NCBI GenBank assembly: GCA_001931875.2
Contig: MSJH02000812.1
Location: forward strand, 849,561-913,560
Direction of reading: 5' to 3'
DNA: 64,000 nt
Source of the DNA: Byssochlamys sp. IMV 00236
Lineage: Eukaryota > Ascomycota > Eurotiomycetes > Eurotiales > Thermoascaceae
The position numbers were made by a program, and so were the translations under genes. How positions within the stretch are numbered: position 1 is the stretch's first letter; each line of letters begins with the position of its first letter. The notes beneath the pieces are model-generated. The model had not been told where the DNA came from and did no database searches. It saw nothing but the letters and a program-made list of their open reading frames with translations. Positions 11,601 through 22,025 of this stretch are shown here, piece by piece.

Positions 11601-12759
11601 GATCAGGACGACCAGAGAGCGGCACAAGGCCCAGATGGAAAAGACTCGGGCAGACCACCAGGATAAGATACAGCAGAACCGTCTCCAGTTCAGATCAAAC
11701 GTCCAAAATGAGATCCAGCGAGGCAACATTACATTCGCGGAGGCCGCCCAAGCTGAAGCTACTCTAGCCGACGAAGAGAAGCTGTTAGAAAAGGAGATGA
11801 TCAAAAATGATTTTGTTTCTTTCCAGGAATCTGTTCTCCGGCCCATGCATACCATTCTCACCGAACGCATCAACAGGGCTACTGCTGGTATTGAGGAGCT
11901 GAGGGCTAAGTTGTCCGACGCTGCGCAGTATGGGACACCGGATCAAGCGCAAGAAGAAGGCGACGGGAAGCCAGAATTGCTTGAGATGCTCACACAGTTG
12001 AAGTGGCTGTTTGAGGCCCGCGAGCAACTACACCGGGAAGTCTACGATCTCCTCTGTGACCGAAACGAGAAGTATCGAGATGTGGTATCGTTGCAATACA
12101 GACAGAGCAATAACGAAGAAAAAATTCGTGAAACCGATTCCTTCTTCATCCAAGATGCGATGGATCGCCGCGTGCAGTATGAAACTGATACCCTCTCTCG
12201 TCTGGAGTCCTTTATGGATATTATCGAAGAGAATGTGGCGCGAGGAGTGGAGATCCAGCTCTCAGCATTTTGGGATATCGCTCCTTCGTTACTTGAACTG
12301 CTGCAGAAGTTCCCCGACGATCTGAAACGCTTGGAAATCCAGATACCAGCCAGTGAATACGAGGAGAGCCCTAGCTACCATGAGCACCCGCTGCAGTATC
12401 TCTACTCGCTGCTTACTCATGCGGAAAAATCCACATATCAGTATATAGAGTCGCAGACGAACCTTCTTTGTCTCTTACATGAAGTCAAGTCTGGTGTCAT
12501 GGGCGCCAACTGCAAATTAATGGAAGCCCAACGTATCCGGCATGGCGAGGCGGAGGATGTGGTCCGGCACGAAATGCGTGAATCCCGCGCTCAAGAAGAG
12601 CGAGTTTTGATCACGGATCTGAAAGATAAGGTCTCCACAGTAGAAGGGCAGTGGACTGAGGCATTGGGTAGTCAGATCCAAGAATTACGAGAGCGTGTGA
12701 GAGACTTGCTCATCGCTGAAGGTGGTTGGGAAGAGGTAGAGCAGTTGGACGGGGTCTGA
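8679..12759 (+). CDS. Large proline/serine-rich protein with C-terminal coiled coils, 5' end unresolved
   Basis: I do not recognise the family. Two exons are certain: the frame open to 9104 and the long exon 9203-12759, joined across a 98-base intron (donor GTCTGT, acceptor CATAG) so that the second exon begins in frame DALPSPPPPYSPP. The first exon is open back to about 8657 but has no in-frame ATG before its stop, so an upstream coding exon probably joins at the acceptor ATGCAG ending at 8678. The first 750 or so residues are disordered, rich in Pro, Ser and Arg, with polyproline runs (PPPPPGTPGPGP, PLPPPPPGPPPG) that suit SH3 or WW partners. From about 11570 to 12740 the protein is charged and helical with coiled-coil character (TRERHKAQMEKTRADHQDKI, AEATLADEEKLLEKEM). 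This suggests a scaffold protein, by inference only. Confidence 0.8.
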
Positions 12760-13782
12760 GGACTGCTGGTGTTCGATTTTGTTCTTTTTTATGCAAGATG
12801 ATTTGCGATATTTACTAGATACCCCACATTCGTTTGTTATGCTGAATCTACCATAGATATACGATTATTATTGTTTTCTTATTCGCGACAAGCAATCAGA
12901 CGATACATACTACACGCTGGAGGGCGCAATATATGCTGTACCAGTATATGTTTCTTATGAAGCTCTCTTGATTCGCCTCAGTAGTTAGCTCTAAAGAGCC
13001 ATGTCCATAAGTAGCCTCAGTCGCTTTACCATAGTTCAATGCAATGAAGTGACAGTTCTAGAATCAGAGCTTCATTGCTCCATCAGGGCCGCTGGGGCAA
13101 CGGTCACGTGACGCAAGCGCGGAGTCCTTCTAGAGCTTTCCTTCGGCTCTCGCAACAATCTCTCTCCTCTCCAATATTAATCGATAACTCCCCGCCGTCG
13201 CAACGGTAACTCCCTCTCTTGCTCACCCCTCCTGACTGGCATCGTTGATATACTCTCAGCAGAACCTCTTCTGTGGACAATCTATTTTGCGTGAACTGTA
13301 AGTGTTGTGTGATTTTTTTTTTCTGCCTTTGCCTTTTCACCCAACCCCAAGCTTGAATTTTCGCGACCTGTCATCGTGAACACGAGTGTACATGGTCTGC
13401 ATTTTATGATGAGAACTACAGCTGGCACCAGTCCTAGAAAGACTTGTACTCTTTTTGCTGCGGATTAGCTTTGCAAAGGGCCTCGAGCCCGAAATCTGAC
13501 TTTGTGTGCGATTTTTCAATTGAAAAAACTCTGCGCTTTGGCTTTTTGAAAGTTCTTCGATGAGGATTCATTGCTAACATGATCTCTCTCTGCGCAGAAC
13601 ATAGCTTTCGGAGAGGATCTCTCCTATATCGAATCAATCGTTCAGTGTTGACAGCATCGTTGCTACCGTCACTGTCGCCGTAGACCAGAAAAGCTCTTCA
13701 TACAGCTTACTACACAAGACAAGGCTCCCGAGTGCAGGATAATTTTTTTTTCTTTGCTCTTTAAGATCTTTTCTACTACAAA
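12760..13782 (+). promoter_or_regulatory. aha1 promoter and leader with heat-shock-like elements, CACGTG palindrome and 5' UTR intron
   Basis: Holds the 3' end of the preceding gene, then the aha1 promoter. TTCTAGAA at 13056-13063 is a two-unit heat-shock element. TTCtaGAGctTTC at 13128-13140 is a three-unit element with one mismatch. Between them GTCACGTGAC at 13103-13112 is a perfect 10-base palindrome of the bHLH type. A likely leader intron runs 13298-13597 (donor GTAAGTG, branch TTGCTAAC at about 13571, acceptor CGCAG). Heat-shock control fits an Hsp90 co-chaperone. Confidence 0.5.
13298..13597 (+). other. Putative 5' UTR intron of aha1
   Basis: A 300-base interval starts GTAAGTG, contains an ideal branch sequence GCTAAC 21 bases before the end, and ends in a pyrimidine tract plus CGCAG. 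No coding frame crosses it, so it would lie wholly in the leader. Confidence 0.55.
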
Positions 13783-15057
13783 ATGGTTCTTCACAACCCC
13801 AATAACTGGCACTGGGTGAACAAGGATGCCTCCGCCTGGGCCAAGGACTACCTGCAGGAGAATCTCTCTACCATCTCCGCTGAGGAGGATGGCGTGACTG
13901 CCAAGGTTGAGAAGGTCCTTAGCATGGATGGAGATGTAGATGTGAGCCAGCGGAAGGGAAAGGTTATCACGTTATTCGATGTTAAGCTACAATTGGAGTA
14001 CGAAGGTACGTCCTTGTATATCATGTTATCCAGCATAGATTATTGTAATCCCTAGCACGATTCCTCGGAATTGTACTGATCGTATGCTGCAGGTAAGACG
14101 AAAGAAGGCGAGGCCGTCAGTGGCACCATCAACATTCCCGAGGTCGCTCACGACACCGAGGAGAATGAGTACGTCGTATGTTCCCTTTTGACCCCGTTCC
14201 TCCCGCCTTCCTAGGCCGAGAGCATGTAGCTTATGTCGCGTTGTTAAATAGTTCGACATCGACATCTATTCCGAGTCTTCTTCCAAGCAGCCTGTGAAGG
14301 ATCTCGTTCGTGCGAAGATTGTCCCCCAGCTGCGAACGGCGCTTGCCAAGCTTGGGCCTGCTCTGATCACTGAGCATGGCAAGGACCTTCAGCATGCGCC
14401 CGGCTCCAACCCATCCAGCGGATTCGCGACTCCTACCTACATCCCTCAGACGAAGAAGGCTGCTACTCCTGAGCCTCCCAAGACTACCACCACCAGTACT
14501 GGTAAGGTGTCGGTAAACACGACAACTCTGAACACTTCGGACGAGTTCCGCACCACTGCAGAGGAGCTGTACACCACGTTCACAGACCCGCAGCGTATTG
14601 CTGCGTTCACCCGTGGCCCTCCCCGTCAGTTTGAGGGCGCGCATGTTGGAGGCAAGTTCTCTATCTTCGACGGCAACGTCAGCGGCGAGTACGTGAAGCT
14701 GGAGAAGCCGACGTTGATCGTGCAGAAGTGGCGTCTGGCTCAGTGGCCTGAAGGTCACTACAGCACTCTGGAGATCAAGTTCGACCAGAACGATGTTGAT
14801 CGGGTCACCAACATGCGGGTCTCTTGGACTGGTGTCCCCATCGGCCAGGAGGAGGTCACCAAGCACAACTGGGATGGCTACTATGTGCGCAGCATCAAGC
14901 AGACCTTCGGGTACGTTACTCCTTTCTCTTGCACGCTCTCTCCATCACTCACACTGGCTTTCCCGCGAAGCTCTCCCAGATCACCATTTTCGTGGACGCG
15001 CTGGCTAATATGTATCCTTGTTCTCTTGCTCGCTATAGGTTTGGCACGATTCTCTGA
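13783..15057 (+). CDS. aha1: Aha1, activator of Hsp90 ATPase
   Basis: Co-chaperone that binds the Hsp90 middle and N-terminal domains and stimulates its ATPase. Exons 13783-14005, 14093-14175, 14252-14910 and 15039-15057 encode 327 residues in one frame, close to yeast Aha1 in length. The N-terminal domain begins NPNNWHWVNKDASAWAKDYL, the diagnostic start of the family. A Ser/Thr/Pro-rich linker (about residues 165-200) leads to the C-terminal AHSA1 (START-like) domain, with LYTTFTDPQRIAAFTRGPP and VQKWRLAQWPEGHYSTLEI. The last exon is only 19 bases and supplies FGTIL and the stop. The final intron of 128 bases includes a GCTAAT branch site. The ATG follows a T-rich leader ending CTACAAAATGG. 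Confidence 0.96.
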
Positions 15058-15767
15058 GCGACTTCATCTGCATGGATATAAATCTCCCCAAAGGCTTCAG
15101 TAGACTTTGGCTGTTCTCCTTCACGATACGAAGCTTGTACCAAATAGCCATCCAAGCAGTGACGGGCGTTGGTTGGGGATGTTCGTTCTTGCTTCCTTTT
15201 TCCTTTCCTTGGGGATCCGATTCGGTTGGGGCTTGATTGCTTATTACATCTGTATCCCTGATCCTTACACAACCATATTACAGCATGGCCTTGCATCAGT
15301 GTGTACTTCCTGATTGCTTGTGTCCTTTTCTACGATGAATGATAGACAAAAGATAAGAAAATATAATGAAAGACATTAAGATCTGATACACTTTTCGAAT
15401 TCAAACTGCATGTTCCTTTTTCCTGTAGAGTCGACCCGCCAAATGAGCGCTTGCTTTTATAGAAACGTTTGCAACTTCCCGCTCTAACATGAGTACTCCA
15501 TATGAAATGGTGTGTTGAGCATATTGAAGTATTCAGCAAGCGTCGACCATGAGTCTTTGGTGCTGGATGTACTTAGTGCTGGGGGAATGTTCGAGAAGTA
15601 AATATCAATTAGAGAAGGATAAAATTGCTAAACTACTAAGTTATCTGCTGCAGTACTAATATATGTGCCCCCCCCCTTTCGACAAGGGAAAACAGCGTCC
15701 GCGCTGTTATGCTGTCTAAATACAAAATAATTGTTGAACTTTTCGCTGAGCTCCCGGTCTGATAGGA
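15058..15767. other. Intergenic, 3' flank of aha1
   Basis: No supported gene. Small open frames occur on both strands. A run of nine C near 15669-15677 is the only notable composition feature. Confidence 0.5.
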
Positions 15768-16034
15768 TCAAGTGAGAGAAAAAGGACAGATTCCAGCAGA
15801 GATAGCAAGGTCAAATCCGTAAGCTCGTTCGAAGACGAAGTTTAGAGATATTCGGTAGTCTCCTGCAATCCACAGTAAGTATAGGGGCAGATGGTCTTTG
15901 GAGCCTTGGGAAAAGTTGCAAGAGACAGAGACGTGGCTATCCTCGACGGATGATGGAGGTTCACAAAGGATGAAGGAGGAAAAAATAAGAAGGGGAAATA
16001 ACAAATAGGCAGCAACAAAGAACCTGGCAGACAT
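15768..16034 (-). CDS. Possible small secreted protein, 88 codons
   Basis: A true ATG at 16034 starts MSARFFVAAYLLFPLLIFSS, which looks like a signal peptide or membrane anchor. About 60 residues with two cysteines follow. There is no recognisable domain, and the surrounding region is gene-poor and remnant-rich. It may be a chance frame or part of a decayed gene. Confidence 0.18.
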   Translation of the reverse strand: MSARFFVAAYLLFPLLIFSSFILCEPPSSVEDSHVSVSCNFSQGSKDHLPLYLLWIAGDYRISLNFVFERAYGFDLAISAGICPFSLT

Positions 16035-16493
16035 TTCGAGGAAAACCCATCGTTTCCCAGAATATAGGGCGTTTCCTTGTCGGTCCCGGAAGGGAGTTTC
16101 GATTTTTCGACTTGGTCCCGTTAGGGCTAATTCCCATGTGAATCGTTGTATTTGTCAGATTGTAGATTGGACTCGGTCCTACCATTGCTGCTCCATCTCT
16201 AGGAATTTGAATCTGGTTGACATCTTGAAGAATTGAAGAGTAGATATCCGGTTGTGTACGGCTTCAGAAATCTAGCAGAAGTTCCAGAAGAGGTGCAAAT
16301 AGGTACTCTGAAATTCTTGTGGTATTAGACAGAAGATACACAAGGGGATCTAGCCAGATACACAAGCTTCAGTCTAAACAGAGAAAGGCAGCGAAGATTA
16401 CTTAGAGCTTCAGCAAGGCTAATTCCCAAGCTTGAGTAGGTGGAGCAGTCATGGCTGTCTTGGCTTTCCCTGACCCAGGACAAAGGGGACTGA

Positions 16494-16715
16494 TCAGCCA
16501 CCTGCGACTGATAGAGAGAAAAACTGAAGATATTTATACACTTCCGAGGTGTAGGTATATCTTTCAAGCTCGTAGCAATAATTGGGGAAACTAGCCATCG
16601 TAAGGCCCATAGCATCTAGATACTCGACGGGTGGTCGTTGACGTTGAATAGTATTGGGCAGTTCGGCATGCTCTGGAGCCTTGCGCTTTGGCCGATTGGA
16701 ACTTCGCGGTGGCAT
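16494..16715 (-). CDS. Short hypothetical ORF, 73 codons
   Basis: The ATG at 16715 starts MPPRSSNRPKRKAPEHAE, and a fairly normal-looking sequence follows (PPVEYLDAMGLTMASFPNYC). The basic, Ser/Pro-rich start resembles the N termini of some unclassified fungal proteins. No intron or downstream exon could be attached with confidence. It may be an exon fragment of the remnant zone. Confidence 0.2.
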   Translation of the reverse strand: MPPRSSNRPKRKAPEHAELPNTIQRQRPPVEYLDAMGLTMASFPNYCYELERYTYTSEVYKYLQFFSLSVAGG

Positions 16716-16833
16716 TATAATTTCGATATATATGGTTGCTTGAGAAGTTATCGGTAAGATATGACTGAGAAGAATGCGGAGGTAAGAGATAAGGAATAAA
16801 TGGGAAGATTCAGAAAGAAGTCCTATCACACAT

Positions 16834-18197
16834 TTAATGATAGGAGAAGTTACCAATATCTAATAACACAACCAATGGCCCCCTATAGTGCGGGAGACCT
16901 CTACTTTCCCAGTCAAGCTCCCGATCTCCATGCTCGTGAAGAAAATTCCTATTACAGTTCTTCAAAGTATCAATGAGCGCATGAACGAGATCGTCTCCTT
17001 TCGCGAGCCGGTCTGGGAACTCCTCCACGTGTCGTATGTGGTCAGCTTTAACGGAGAGATGGTGTCATCGAGATTTCGGCCCCAATAGCCTAAGTCTGGC
17101 TCTTTGCTCTCCTCGTTATAGAGGTAGTGGGGGTGGTAGGGTACCGACAGCGGGAAGAAGCATGGTTTCGAAGTGATAGGTTCGATGAGGGTACTATAGG
17201 AGATGGCAAAGCCGAAACTTATAATCTTTAGATGGCCTGACAAAAGTAGAGAGAGAAATGTTAAAATGAGCTTGTCATGAAGAACCTGAAGTAACTCGTA
17301 ATTTTGAATTGCTCGTTTGAGCATCATAAGTACGACTGCTAAGACCGTTAGTACTTAAGCAGTTGCTCAGGTCATCTGCAACCACACTTGATACTGAGGT
17401 TATAATCAACAGTCCCCATGACAGCAAGGCAGACGGGAGGCGGAGACAGGACAGGCGCAACAGGAACAGAGACAGGAACCGGCGCGGAGCCAGGGGCGGC
17501 AACAAGCACCAAGGCAGGGGAACCGTCTCGACGGACAGGCGCACCAAGAACTGAACATCGGCCGGGGCCGAAACAGCTGGGGTTTCCCCAGTGGCTTCCC
17601 CAGAGGTGTCACAGTGGGTTGTTATTATTTTCCTTGGTAAAGGCTGTAAGTAGTCTATCGACATAGGGGCGAGGATCGCGTCTATAGAGGCATAGGGTAA
17701 GTATGCCGCTGCGGAGGATGGAGTTAAGATATGCCCTTAAACTGTCGACCTCAGCGGATTGGTCGCTGTATATTCTGGTGTTGAATAGATTGTAGGCATG
17801 TTTTTGGGTGTTGTAAAGTTTAATCACCAACTTCCAGAGCAGATTGGTGCGCATGGTTATTGATGTAACTGTCTGCACTTCTGATATAAGGTAGACAGTT
17901 CTCAGTGGTTATGAGGTTAATGTCTGCACGCCGGACGTGGTCCCTATAGAGGAACAGCGAGGCTTAGGTATATTGCAGAGCTTTATCCTCTCTAAATGCT
18001 GCTGTGCCCGCAGTCCAGCAGATTATGAAGCATAGACAGAATACAGACCCATGGCTGGGAAGTTTGTCCACAACCAGCCTCAACTTCAGACCTGATGCGG
18101 TTGAGGTGAAATTGCAATAGTTCCGGTGAACAGAGGCTGCAATGATCGATGGAAAGGAGATTCCGTTCCTTGAACTTTTGGAATCCTTTTCACTCAT
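16834..18197 (-). pseudogene. Possible decayed multi-exon gene, weakly kinase-like
   Basis: Several minus-strand frames look coding but do not join cleanly. A true ATG at 18197 opens MSEKDSKSSRNGISFPSII. A frame at 17609-17878 reads LVIKLYNTQKHAYNLFNTRI. The frame at 16962-17327 contains SGHLKIISFGFAISYS, which resembles a kinase activation-loop start with the usual DFG reading SFG. A further overlapping frame at 16834-17028 (VEEFPDRLAKGDDLVHALID) suggests a frameshift. The interval also holds a low-complexity GACAGG-rich stretch at about 17418-17560. I read it as a relic. The kinase link is a guess from one motif. Confidence 0.28.
17418..17560 (+). repeat. Low-complexity purine/GC-rich stretch (degenerate short repeat)
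   Basis: Repeated GACAGG, ACAGGN and GGCGC-like words (for example gacaggacaggcgcaacagg) make a degenerate minisatellite-like tract inside otherwise AT-rich DNA. Five or more frames are open across it, which is expected of such composition rather than of coding. Confidence 0.4.
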
Positions 18198-18802
18198 TGT
18201 GACATACTCAGAATTCGGACCGGGGATTCAAGTCAGAGAAGCCTGTCGAATGAAAATCTCCGTTCTGTCCGCTGCTTCAGCAGCTTAAGCGCGCTATTTA
18301 ATGTCAGCATATGCAGAGTATATGACCTCTATAACTTACTTTTCTCCTGCAATTATCTCTGAGTGATGTTTCTTGCATTCGGATTCTCAGCTGCTGTCAG
18401 TAGTTCTGACCATCATTCGCATCCCAAGGTATGTACAATTCGCACTCCCAGTGGCCATGGCCGCGTCTCTTGCACTAACTGCACTGGCTTCTGTTACGCT
18501 TCTATAGATCTATATTAAATCATATCCAGTCATGTGTTGATGGGAATAAGGTATATACGTACGGCTTTCTGGATCCCCGTAGGGCAACTAGACCACGCCA
18601 TTATCGAAGCAGGAAGAACTTACCCAGGAGAAAACAAAGGCAGCCTTATACTGTCTCAGCTCCGCAAACCACATTTCATAAGATCCTTTGAGATCGTCTC
18701 GTGTTCTCTCCAGTCTGCCGTGGATACAGCAGATTCTCCTCTCTTCATTCGTGAGGCATTTCGGAAAGGAGGACATGACTATCTCTCGTGCCGTAAGGAA
18801 GG
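18198..18802. other. Remnant zone; possible minus-strand exon at 18603-18806
   Basis: On the minus strand a frame reads DVTFLTAREIVMSSFPKCL and ends in FSW followed by GTAAGT at about 18627, an exon-like end. No neighbouring exon could be joined to it. A plus-strand 131-codon frame (18534-18929) covers the same DNA and has no recognisable product. Confidence 0.25.
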
Positions 18803-19279
18803 TCACATCTTGTTTTTATGTCTGTTGGCGAGCGTGGCTCTTTGCCTTTTTGCCGCTGTTGCCTTTTGCCCTGTCGTTTCCATCGGGAAGATCAGGTTCT
18901 TCCGGTGCGGTGCTGATAGCGCGGTGTAGATCGGTTGCATAGTCGGGTGAAAACAAGTATGAATCACACGACTGTATTGGGGCGGGATATCATTTCCAAT
19001 CTTGCGCTTGCTGCCAAAAGGAATACAGGAGAACAATGTGCGACGTATCATACACATCCCCATAACCAGGCCGATCAAGACACCAGCAGCAAGGCTGTCA
19101 ACATCAGGAGAAGCAATAAACTTCTCAATAGTAGAGTGACTTAGCCGAAGGATCGCTGCAGGATCGTCATAAGGGACTTGGAAATGTTCCCAGCTTATAA
19201 CCACCTCAGTGATGCTACCCGTGTTGTAGTAATCCTTGATGGGACTGATAGAGCGGATTAGAGTGAAAAAGGCGTTCAC
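18803..19279 (-). CDS. Hypothetical protein fragment with one hydrophobic segment
   Basis: A 158-codon frame contains SISPIKDYYNTGSITEVVIS and VPYDDPAAILRLSHSTIEKF, which look like real coding sequence. A hydrophobic segment follows, LAAGVLIGLVMGMCM. Upstream DNA on the same strand is the broken fragment at 19404-19620. It may be the 3' part of an older gene. I do not recognise the family. Confidence 0.3.
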   Translation of the reverse strand: MNAFFTLIRSISPIKDYYNTGSITEVVISWEHFQVPYDDPAAILRLSHSTIEKFIASPDVDSLAAGVLIGLVMGMCMIRRTLFSCIPFGSKRKIGNDIPPQYSRVIHTCFHPTMQPIYTALSAPHRKNLIFPMETTGQKATAAKRQRATLANRHKNKM

Positions 19280-19403
19280 TGAATTGTAGAAAGGCGTTGC
19301 GGCTTTTCCATCAACCGTGTTGTGACCATGGTGTCAGTCGAATACTTCTGTACCCCATCTGATGGGGGCTATATAGTCATTTCAGTAATCATCGCCTGTA
19401 TCA

Positions 19404-19620
19404 GCGTATGCTATCTGAAAGCTCGAGATTTCCGTTGCCATCAAGCCTGTGTATGGCTGCAAGCTCACGATCTGTGAGTAGGAAGCCATATCGTGCCTTA
19501 TGCTGGACCATATACCAGTTCACTTGCGCTAAGGCCTATCTGAACTCTTTCCTGTCTTGATTACTGCCATACTCTAGTAGTGTGGACCATTTCCATGATG
19601 GCTTTAAGTCTCCAGGGGCG
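19404..19620 (-). pseudogene. Remnant of a fungal-specific unclassified protein, with internal stop
   Basis: The minus strand reads GDLKPSWKWSTLLEYGSNQ, then DRKEFR, a TAG stop (plus-strand 19536-19538), then ALAQVNWYMVQHKARYGFLL and TDRELAAIHRLDGNGNLELS. From memory, this block (KPSWKW, QVNWYM-QHK-RYGF-LTD-E, RLD-NGNL) matches a family of uncharacterised proteins common in Aspergillus and related fungi. The in-frame stop and lack of continuing frame on both sides mark it as a decayed copy. Flanking GAGAAGAGAAGTTTCAGA repeats lie just beside it at about 19726-19765. Confidence 0.55.
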
Positions 19621-19723
19621 CGATTGGGCCTAGTAGATGGTGGGTCCCGATATACTTGGAAAAAGGCCGTGTTAGGGGTAAATCCATCGCGTATAGCGGT
19701 TGCAAAATATGTATATGAACAGC

Positions 19724-19765
19724 TTCAGAGAAGAGAAGAGAAGTTTCAGAGAAGAGAAGACAGTA
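19724..19765. repeat. Short tandem purine repeat
   Basis: The unit TTCAGAGAAGAGAAGAGAAG occurs and is repeated imperfectly once more (about 20-base spacing). It lies beside the remnant at 19404-19620. Confidence 0.5.
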
Positions 19766-20091
19766 TAAAGATAAAGATCTTCGCAATGAAGTTAGAAGTC
19801 GCTTTTACCAAAATGAATGATGTTTAGTGTGATGTGTAGGTCCATATGCGGCCGTTATAAAATGATAGCTGAAAGTACCTGTTGGCAGGTACGGAAATAC
19901 CTCGAGGATATAATACTTGTAGACCCCTATCTGTGTATAGTTCCGATAATCCCATCTCGAGGACAACAATGAGAAAGAAAGTAGTTGCGCTGGACCTAAT
20001 AAAGAGCCAGGCTACTTATAGGAATCAAACCAGCATAGGATAGTGTGAAAGTTCCATATACTAGTGTTAAATGATTAGCTGACAACGTTAA

Positions 20092-20475
20092 CTATCGGAA
20101 CAATATATAGAGCGACTTACTATCGCCGACTGCAATGACTCGTGATGCACTTTCGGGAACCGCTGCAGCACACAAGCAACCTCGATGTTTCCGTTGAGTT
20201 CTGCCTTCAGGAGTCTTAGCATGGGCTGCCACCGCCTGGCTCTGTTCGAGCAGAAGCTCGGACAGAGCAGCGCGGCGGTGCTGGCCCGCTTGCAGAACGG
20301 GTTTCTTAACTGACTCTGGCCATTCAGGGAGATGTATAAACATATCTTTCTCCGCCCCGTTTCTGGAGCGTGCAACACTCAGCGCCTCCTTGAACGCCGC
20401 CTCCAAGTTCGCGGCACTATCCGTATCGTCCTCAACAAAGGTCTTTAGGACTTTTTGAAAGTCATTCAAGTCCAT
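20092..20475 (-). CDS. Hypothetical ORF, possible first exon of a broken gene
   Basis: An ATG at 20475 opens MDLNDFQKVLKTFVEDDTDS, with acidic, helical sequence to about 20290. Further on, two frames look equally coding-like (ESASRVIAVGD versus NGNIEVACVLQRFPKVHHES), which suggests a frameshift. A GTAAGT donor occurs at about 20119. No downstream exon joins cleanly. The family is not recognised. Confidence 0.28.
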   Translation of the reverse strand: MDLNDFQKVLKTFVEDDTDSAANLEAAFKEALSVARSRNGAEKDMFIHLPEWPESVKKPVLQAGQHRRAALSELLLEQSQAVAAHAKTPEGRTQRKHRGCLCAAAVPESASRVIAVGDSKSLYILFR

Positions 20476-20734
20476 GGTGGGAGTATAGGGGTCTCGTGTC
20501 TGAACTGTTAGGTCTAAGACCTCATTGTGCCAGGGATGGTTCTGGTGTGTGGTCTGCACAGCACTCAAAAAGCCCGGCTATTGCTGAAGGCCACCAGGAA
20601 ACTCCAAATCGTGTATGGCGCTTGATTGTGTATGGTACGGGCTGGTTTCGAGATTCGGCGCCGGGGATTCGACTAACTTCTTCGGGTCGACATGAGGCAT
20701 TTCGAGAGATTTGTTTTTCTAGACGATGAAGCAT

Positions 20735-22025
20735 CCTGAGTTAGCAGGCTATCCTACTACAGATTATAGAGAGCGTGTACGGACTAAGGAGTGAGCAATG
20801 AGAGCTTAGCTTGAAGGCTAAGAGCAGGGCCAAATGATGAAGACGATTGCGTCGTCTATGTCCGTGGTACATTGTGTATAACTTATGATTGAGCACGACT
20901 CGGAATAATAGTTCATAAGACACAGTATAACTGCGAGGATAGATCAAGAAGAAGATAACAGACACTCCTGTGCAGACCAAGTCCGTTCCACTATAATACG
21001 ATTCACAAATTTCATCACTGCAGACAGTAGAAAGGTCATCGATACATAGAGACAACCCGTTGAAGACGGTGGCCTTCAAATATGCGTTCAATATCACTAA
21101 ATATACTAGAGGCTATATCGGAAGAAATATCTTCTAGATCCGACACTACTTCGTCTTTATCGGCCGTTTATGGATTGTTCAATGAACATGGAAGTAAGTT
21201 CTGCTTGCTGCTGTTTTAAGAAGTGGGAAGGACGAGAGAAGCAAGGGAAGAGAAGGGGGGGGGTAATACTACGAAGATAAGTGCCGATTCCATCTTCTTC
21301 TCCCTTGTGAATGTCATCATAAGGGGAATGGACTTTCCGGCTGAATCAATTACCCACGCCAGCAATTCATCTCCATCTAATGGTGGGGTTTCCGTGAACA
21401 AAGATGGTAAATGAATGTCGGGTTTCAATCTGGCAAGGTTCTACCGTCGGAATACTCCGATATGTAGAGTTTTCTCAATCAATTCAATGCTGCACTCTTT
21501 GGTGAAGCAGTTGCGCCATGTTTAGGATACTACTACAGAATCAGCTGGTGAATGATCATGGTTATGAGGTCTGGAGTACTCCCGAGCTGAGGACCGTTAC
21601 GTATCTACTTACACCACGCAGAGTGGTACTTAGTTTTAAGTAAAAAAGTAGATAAGTTCGCCTAGCAATTTTGGACTGTCGGCTTCCTCATTGTGGCGCA
21701 ATCCGCCCGAATGACTATCTACAAAGCAGATAAAAGTGATTTCGGAGGGAAAAGATCTCGATTTACATGCTGGTAGTATATTACTGGGAACCGACATGAA
21801 AAAGTTAGACAAACGAAATCATGCCCCTGTTGTCTTGCTGACAGTGATGCTTTGAGCAGTGGTATGATGATGCTGAGAAGGATAATAATAATGATAAACC
21901 GCCGACCTGCGCGAGCAAAAAGTCCACATAACCCCATACACCGTTGCTACATATAAAATGAAACGAAAACGATTGACTTGTTGCAATGGGAAAGCAAGGA
22001 CTCGGGAACTGCCATCTATAGACGG
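20735..22025. other. Gene-free interval
   Basis: AT-rich, with no frame supported on either strand. It includes a short G9 run near 21255-21263. The last part should hold the 3' flank of the prenyltransferase gene. Confidence 0.5.

Noticed and set aside
14231..14866. 211-codon antisense ORF over aha1
   Set aside because: Lies on the opposite strand of a conserved domain exon; coding bias explains it.
18534..18929. 131-codon plus-strand ORF in the remnant zone
   Set aside because: The minus strand of the same DNA looks more coding-like and carries a donor; neither is strong.
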